DNA from: Saccharothrix tamanrassetensis
GTDB taxonomy: Bacteria; Actinomycetota; Actinomycetes; Mycobacteriales; Pseudonocardiaceae
Direction of reading: 5' to 3'
DNA: 64,000 bases
NCBI RefSeq assembly: GCF_014203665.1
Contig: NZ_JACHJN010000003.1
Span: forward strand, 248,001-312,000
Of the stretch, positions 61,660-64,000 are shown in pieces; position 1 is the stretch's first letter; every line of letters begins with the position of its first letter. A program made the translations under genes and the position numbers. Below the pieces are notes generated by a model. That model was not told the DNA's origin. It saw only the letters and a program-made list of their open reading frames with translations, and did not search any database.

Positions 61660-62766
61660 ATGACTGCACTTCCCCTCGTCTTCGACGCGCCCAAGCGCGG
61701 CCTGCCGCCGCGACACCTCGCCGACCTCACCGCCGAGCAGCGGAAAGAGGCCGTGGCGGCGCTGGGTGAGAAGCCGTTCCGCGCCGCCCAGCTGTCCAAC
61801 CACTACTTCAGCCGGCTGACCGTCGACCCCGCCGAGATGACCGACATCCCGGCCGCGTCGCGGGACCGGCTGGTCGCCGACCTGATGCCGCCGCTGTGGA
61901 CGGAGCTGCGCAGCGTGGAGGCCGATGCCGGGGCGACCCGGAAGACGCTGCTGCGGGCGCACGACGGGACGCTGGTCGAGAGCGTGCTGATGCGCTACCC
62001 GGACCGGGCGACGCTGTGCATCTCGTCGCAGGCCGGCTGCGGCATGGCGTGCCCGTTCTGCGCGACCGGCCAGGGCGGGCTGACCCGGAACCTGTCCACG
62101 GCGGAGATCGTGGACCAGGTGCGGCGCGGTGCCGCCGCCATGCGCGACGGTGAGCTGCCCGGTGGACCGGGACGGCTGTCGAACATCGTGTTCATGGGCA
62201 TGGGCGAGCCGCTGGCGAACTACAAGCGCGTGATCGAGGCGGTGCACCGGATCTGCGACCCGGCTCCCGGCGGGCTGGGGATCTCGCAGCGGTCGGTCAC
62301 GGTGTCGACGGTGGGCCTGGTGCCCGCGATCCGGAAGATGACCGAGGAGGACCTCCAGGTCCGGCTGGCGGTGTCGCTGCACACGCCGGACGACGAGCTG
62401 CGCGACACGCTGGTGCCGGTCAACACGCGGTGGAAGGTCGCCGAGGTGCTGGAGGCCGCGAGGGGCTACGCGGACCGGACCGGCCGGCGGGTCTCCATCG
62501 AGTACGCGTTGATCCGGGACATCAACGACCAGGGCTGGCGCGCGGACATGCTGGGCAAGGTCCTGCGCAGGCACCTGGGGCAGCTGGTGCACGTGAACGT
62601 GATCCCGCTGAACCCGACGCCGGGCAGCAAGTGGGACGCCTCGCCGAAGCCGGTGGAACGCGAGTTCGTGCGCCGGGTCGAGGCCCAGGGCGTCGCCTGC
62701 ACGGTGCGCGACACCCGGGGCCAGGAGATCGCCGCCGCCTGCGGGCAGCTGGCCGCCGAGGGCTGA
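61660..62766 (+). CDS. rlmN: 23S rRNA/tRNA C2-adenine methyltransferase RlmN
   Basis: Radical SAM enzyme methylating A2503 of 23S rRNA and A37 of some tRNAs; 368 aa. The Cx3Cx2C cluster motif is Cys127, Cys131 and Cys134 in [17 protein letters not shown]. Also [11 protein letters not shown]-type segment [26 protein letters not shown] and the C-terminal [20 protein letters not shown] with the second catalytic Cys. ATG has GGAGGGC upstream. Confidence 0.97.
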   Translation: MTALPLVFDAPKRGLPPRHLADLTAEQRKEAVAALGEKPFRAAQLSNHYFSRLTVDPAEMTDIPAASRDRLVADLMPPLWTELRSVEADAGATRKTLLRAHDGTLVESVLMRYPDRATLCISSQAGCGMACPFCATGQGGLTRNLSTAEIVDQVRRGAAAMRDGELPGGPGRLSNIVFMGMGEPLANYKRVIEAVHRICDPAPGGLGISQRSVTVSTVGLVPAIRKMTEEDLQVRLAVSLHTPDDELRDTLVPVNTRWKVAEVLEAARGYADRTGRRVSIEYALIRDINDQGWRADMLGKVLRRHLGQLVHVNVIPLNPTPGSKWDASPKPVEREFVRRVEAQGVACTVRDTRGQEIAAACGQLAAEG

Positions 62767-62772
62767 GCCGGG

Positions 62773-63468
62773 TCAGCCCACGGTCACGACGACGGCGGTG
62801 GCGTTGTCGTTGCCGCCGGCGGCGTCCGACGCCTCCACGAGGGTGCGGACCATGGCGTCCGGGGTGGGCTGCCGGCTCAGCGTCTCCAGGATCCGGTGGT
62901 ACGGCACCTGTTCGGCCACGCCGTCGGTGCACAGCAGGTACACGTCGCCGGATCGGGGCGTGATCTTCACCAGGTCCGGTTCCGGCTGCCCGGGGTGGCC
63001 GATGTAGCGGGTCAGCTGGTAGCGGGCCGCCGCTGCCTCGCCCGAGTCGAACGGGTACCAGCCGTGCACCGCGCCCAGCCACGCCATGGTGTGGTCGACG
63101 GTGAGCAGTTCCAGCAGGCCCGCGCGCAGCCGGTACAGCCGGGAGTCGCCGATCTGCACCAGCCAGAAGCCGTCGGGCAGCTCGACCAGGGCCGTCAGCG
63201 TGCAGCCCGCCAGGCCGCCGATCTGCCGGCCGTAGTCGCCGACCCGGCGCTGCGCCTCGGCCACCGCGTCGACGGGCGAGCCGCCGGAACGCACGCCGGC
63301 GACCAGCAGGTCCACCGCCGTCCGCCCGGCCATGGTGCTGCCGGGGCCGTCGCCCATGCCGTCGGCCACCGCCGCCAGCAGCGGGCCGGTGCTCAGGTGT
63401 GCCACGTCGAAGTTCGCGGGGTAGCGGCGGCCGGGGGTGGTGCCGGCCGCCGCGGTCAGGGCTGTCAC
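62773..63468 (-). CDS. PP2C-family serine/threonine phosphatase
   Basis: A 231-aa phosphatase with the metal-binding motifs VADGMGDGPGSTMAG, GCTLTALV, WLVQIGDSRLYRL, YLLCTDGVAEQV and GGNDNATAVVV. It lacks a membrane anchor, unlike PstP, so may be soluble. GTG 63468 lies 11 bp after the carbonic anhydrase stop; there is no strong ribosome binding site. Substrate unknown. Confidence 0.92.
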   Translation of the reverse strand: MTALTAAAGTTPGRRYPANFDVAHLSTGPLLAAVADGMGDGPGSTMAGRTAVDLLVAGVRSGGSPVDAVAEAQRRVGDYGRQIGGLAGCTLTALVELPDGFWLVQIGDSRLYRLRAGLLELLTVDHTMAWLGAVHGWYPFDSGEAAAARYQLTRYIGHPGQPEPDLVKITPRSGDVYLLCTDGVAEQVPYHRILETLSRQPTPDAMVRTLVEASDAAGGNDNATAVVVTVG

Positions 63469-63478
63469 GCCACGAAGG

Positions 63479-63967
63479 TTAGGCGACCTCGGTCAGCTTC
63501 CCGGTCGCGACGTCGAACACGAACCCCCGGATCGAGTCCTTCACCGGCACGTACGGGCTGTTGCGGATCCGGCCGATCGACTGCCGCACGTCCTCGTCCA
63601 GGTCCTTGAACGACTCCGCCGCCCACGGCGGCTTCACGCCCACCTCGTCCTGGATCGAGCGCTTGAACTCGTCGTCGGTGAACGTCAGCATCCCGCAGTC
63701 GGTGTGGTGGATGAGGATGATCTCCTTGGTGCCCAGCAGGCGCTGGCTGATCGCCAGCGACCGGATCTCGTCTTCGGTGACCACGCCGCCCGCGTTGCGG
63801 ATGACGTGCGCCTCGCCCTCGTTCAGGCCCAGCACCCGGTATACGTCCAGGCGCGCGTCCATGCACGCCACCACGGCGACGTGCTTCGACGGGGGCAGCG
63901 GCAGCGGGCCGGTGAACTGCTCGACGTAGGCGGCGTTGTTGGCCAGGAGTTCGTCCGTGACGGACAT
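63479..63967 (-). CDS. Beta-class carbonic anhydrase
   Basis: Zinc enzyme interconverting CO2 and bicarbonate, 162 aa. Zinc ligands are Cys35 in VVACMDARLDVY and the His/Cys pair in ILIHHTDCGM; the Asp-Arg dyad is in CMDAR. Size and motifs match small actinobacterial beta-CAs. ATG 63967 has GGAG 7 nt upstream; ATG-like starts further up are excluded by the ribosome binding site. Operon with the PP2C gene. Confidence 0.93.
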   Translation of the reverse strand: MSVTDELLANNAAYVEQFTGPLPLPPSKHVAVVACMDARLDVYRVLGLNEGEAHVIRNAGGVVTEDEIRSLAISQRLLGTKEIILIHHTDCGMLTFTDDEFKRSIQDEVGVKPPWAAESFKDLDEDVRQSIGRIRNSPYVPVKDSIRGFVFDVATGKLTEVA

Positions 63968-64000
63968 GGCGGATCTCCATCTCACAGTGAGCAAGTGAAT

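Overview
The window is high-GC actinobacterial chromosome. The core gene order (smc, ftsY, amt-glnK-glnD, ffh, rpsP-khpA-rimM-trmD, rplS, lepB, rnhB, dprA, xerC, whiG-type sigma, rpsB-tsf, pyrH, frr, cdsA, rlmN) is that of filamentous actinomycetes. WhiJ-type/DUF397 regulators, a WhiG-type sigma factor and many GTG starts point to Pseudonocardiaceae (Saccharothrix/Lentzea/Actinosynnema-like). The genus is inferred, not proven. I see no rRNA, tRNA, CRISPR array, transposase or phage gene.

Layout. 1-12.4 kb: the 3' part of smc, a NarL-type two-component system facing a DUF2306 membrane protein, a PlsC acyltransferase, a DinB-like protein, a GNAT protein, an anmK/sodium-solute symporter pair and ftsY. 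12.4-16.4 kb: an IclR regulator divergent from malate synthase (aceB) and a citrate-lyase-like DUF6986 protein. 16.4-22.7 kb: a tightly overlapping three-gene operon (TPR-CHAT protease-like protein, CBS-like protein with a Cys-rich tail, multipass membrane protein) behind four 14-bp tandem repeats. This is the best candidate for an undescribed system. 22.7-24.3 kb: two tandem DUF397 genes and an XRE/DUF5753 regulator, with a divergent 72-aa gene. 24.3-28.2 kb: purine-ring degradation (urate oxidase and OHCU decarboxylase on one strand, allantoinase and allantoicase on the other). 28.3-34.2 kb: a secreted S33-type peptidase, then amt-glnK-glnD with a GlnR-box-like promoter. 34.9-46 kb: ffh through the ribosomal protein/tRNA modification genes, two tandem signal peptidases, rnhB and DUF2469. 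46.2-53.5 kb: yraN, comM, a repeat-rich low-complexity stretch, dprA, xerC, whiG and a convergent M23 peptidase. 53.9-58.2 kb: rpsB-tsf-pyrH-frr-cdsA. 58.3-64 kb: VOC protein, methyltransferase, aldo/keto reductase, PadR regulator, rlmN, PP2C phosphatase and beta-carbonic anhydrase.

How the genes connect. Urate to glyoxylate plus urea is nearly complete, and malate synthase 10 kb away can consume the glyoxylate. A 19-bp sequence (16 of 19 identical) lies in both the iclR/aceB and the uraD/allB divergent promoters, which suggests that the IclR protein here controls both (inference). No 5-hydroxyisourate hydrolase gene is seen. Several genes have a TANNNT box 6-7 nt before an ATG/GTG with no clear ribosome binding site, suggesting leaderless transcripts.
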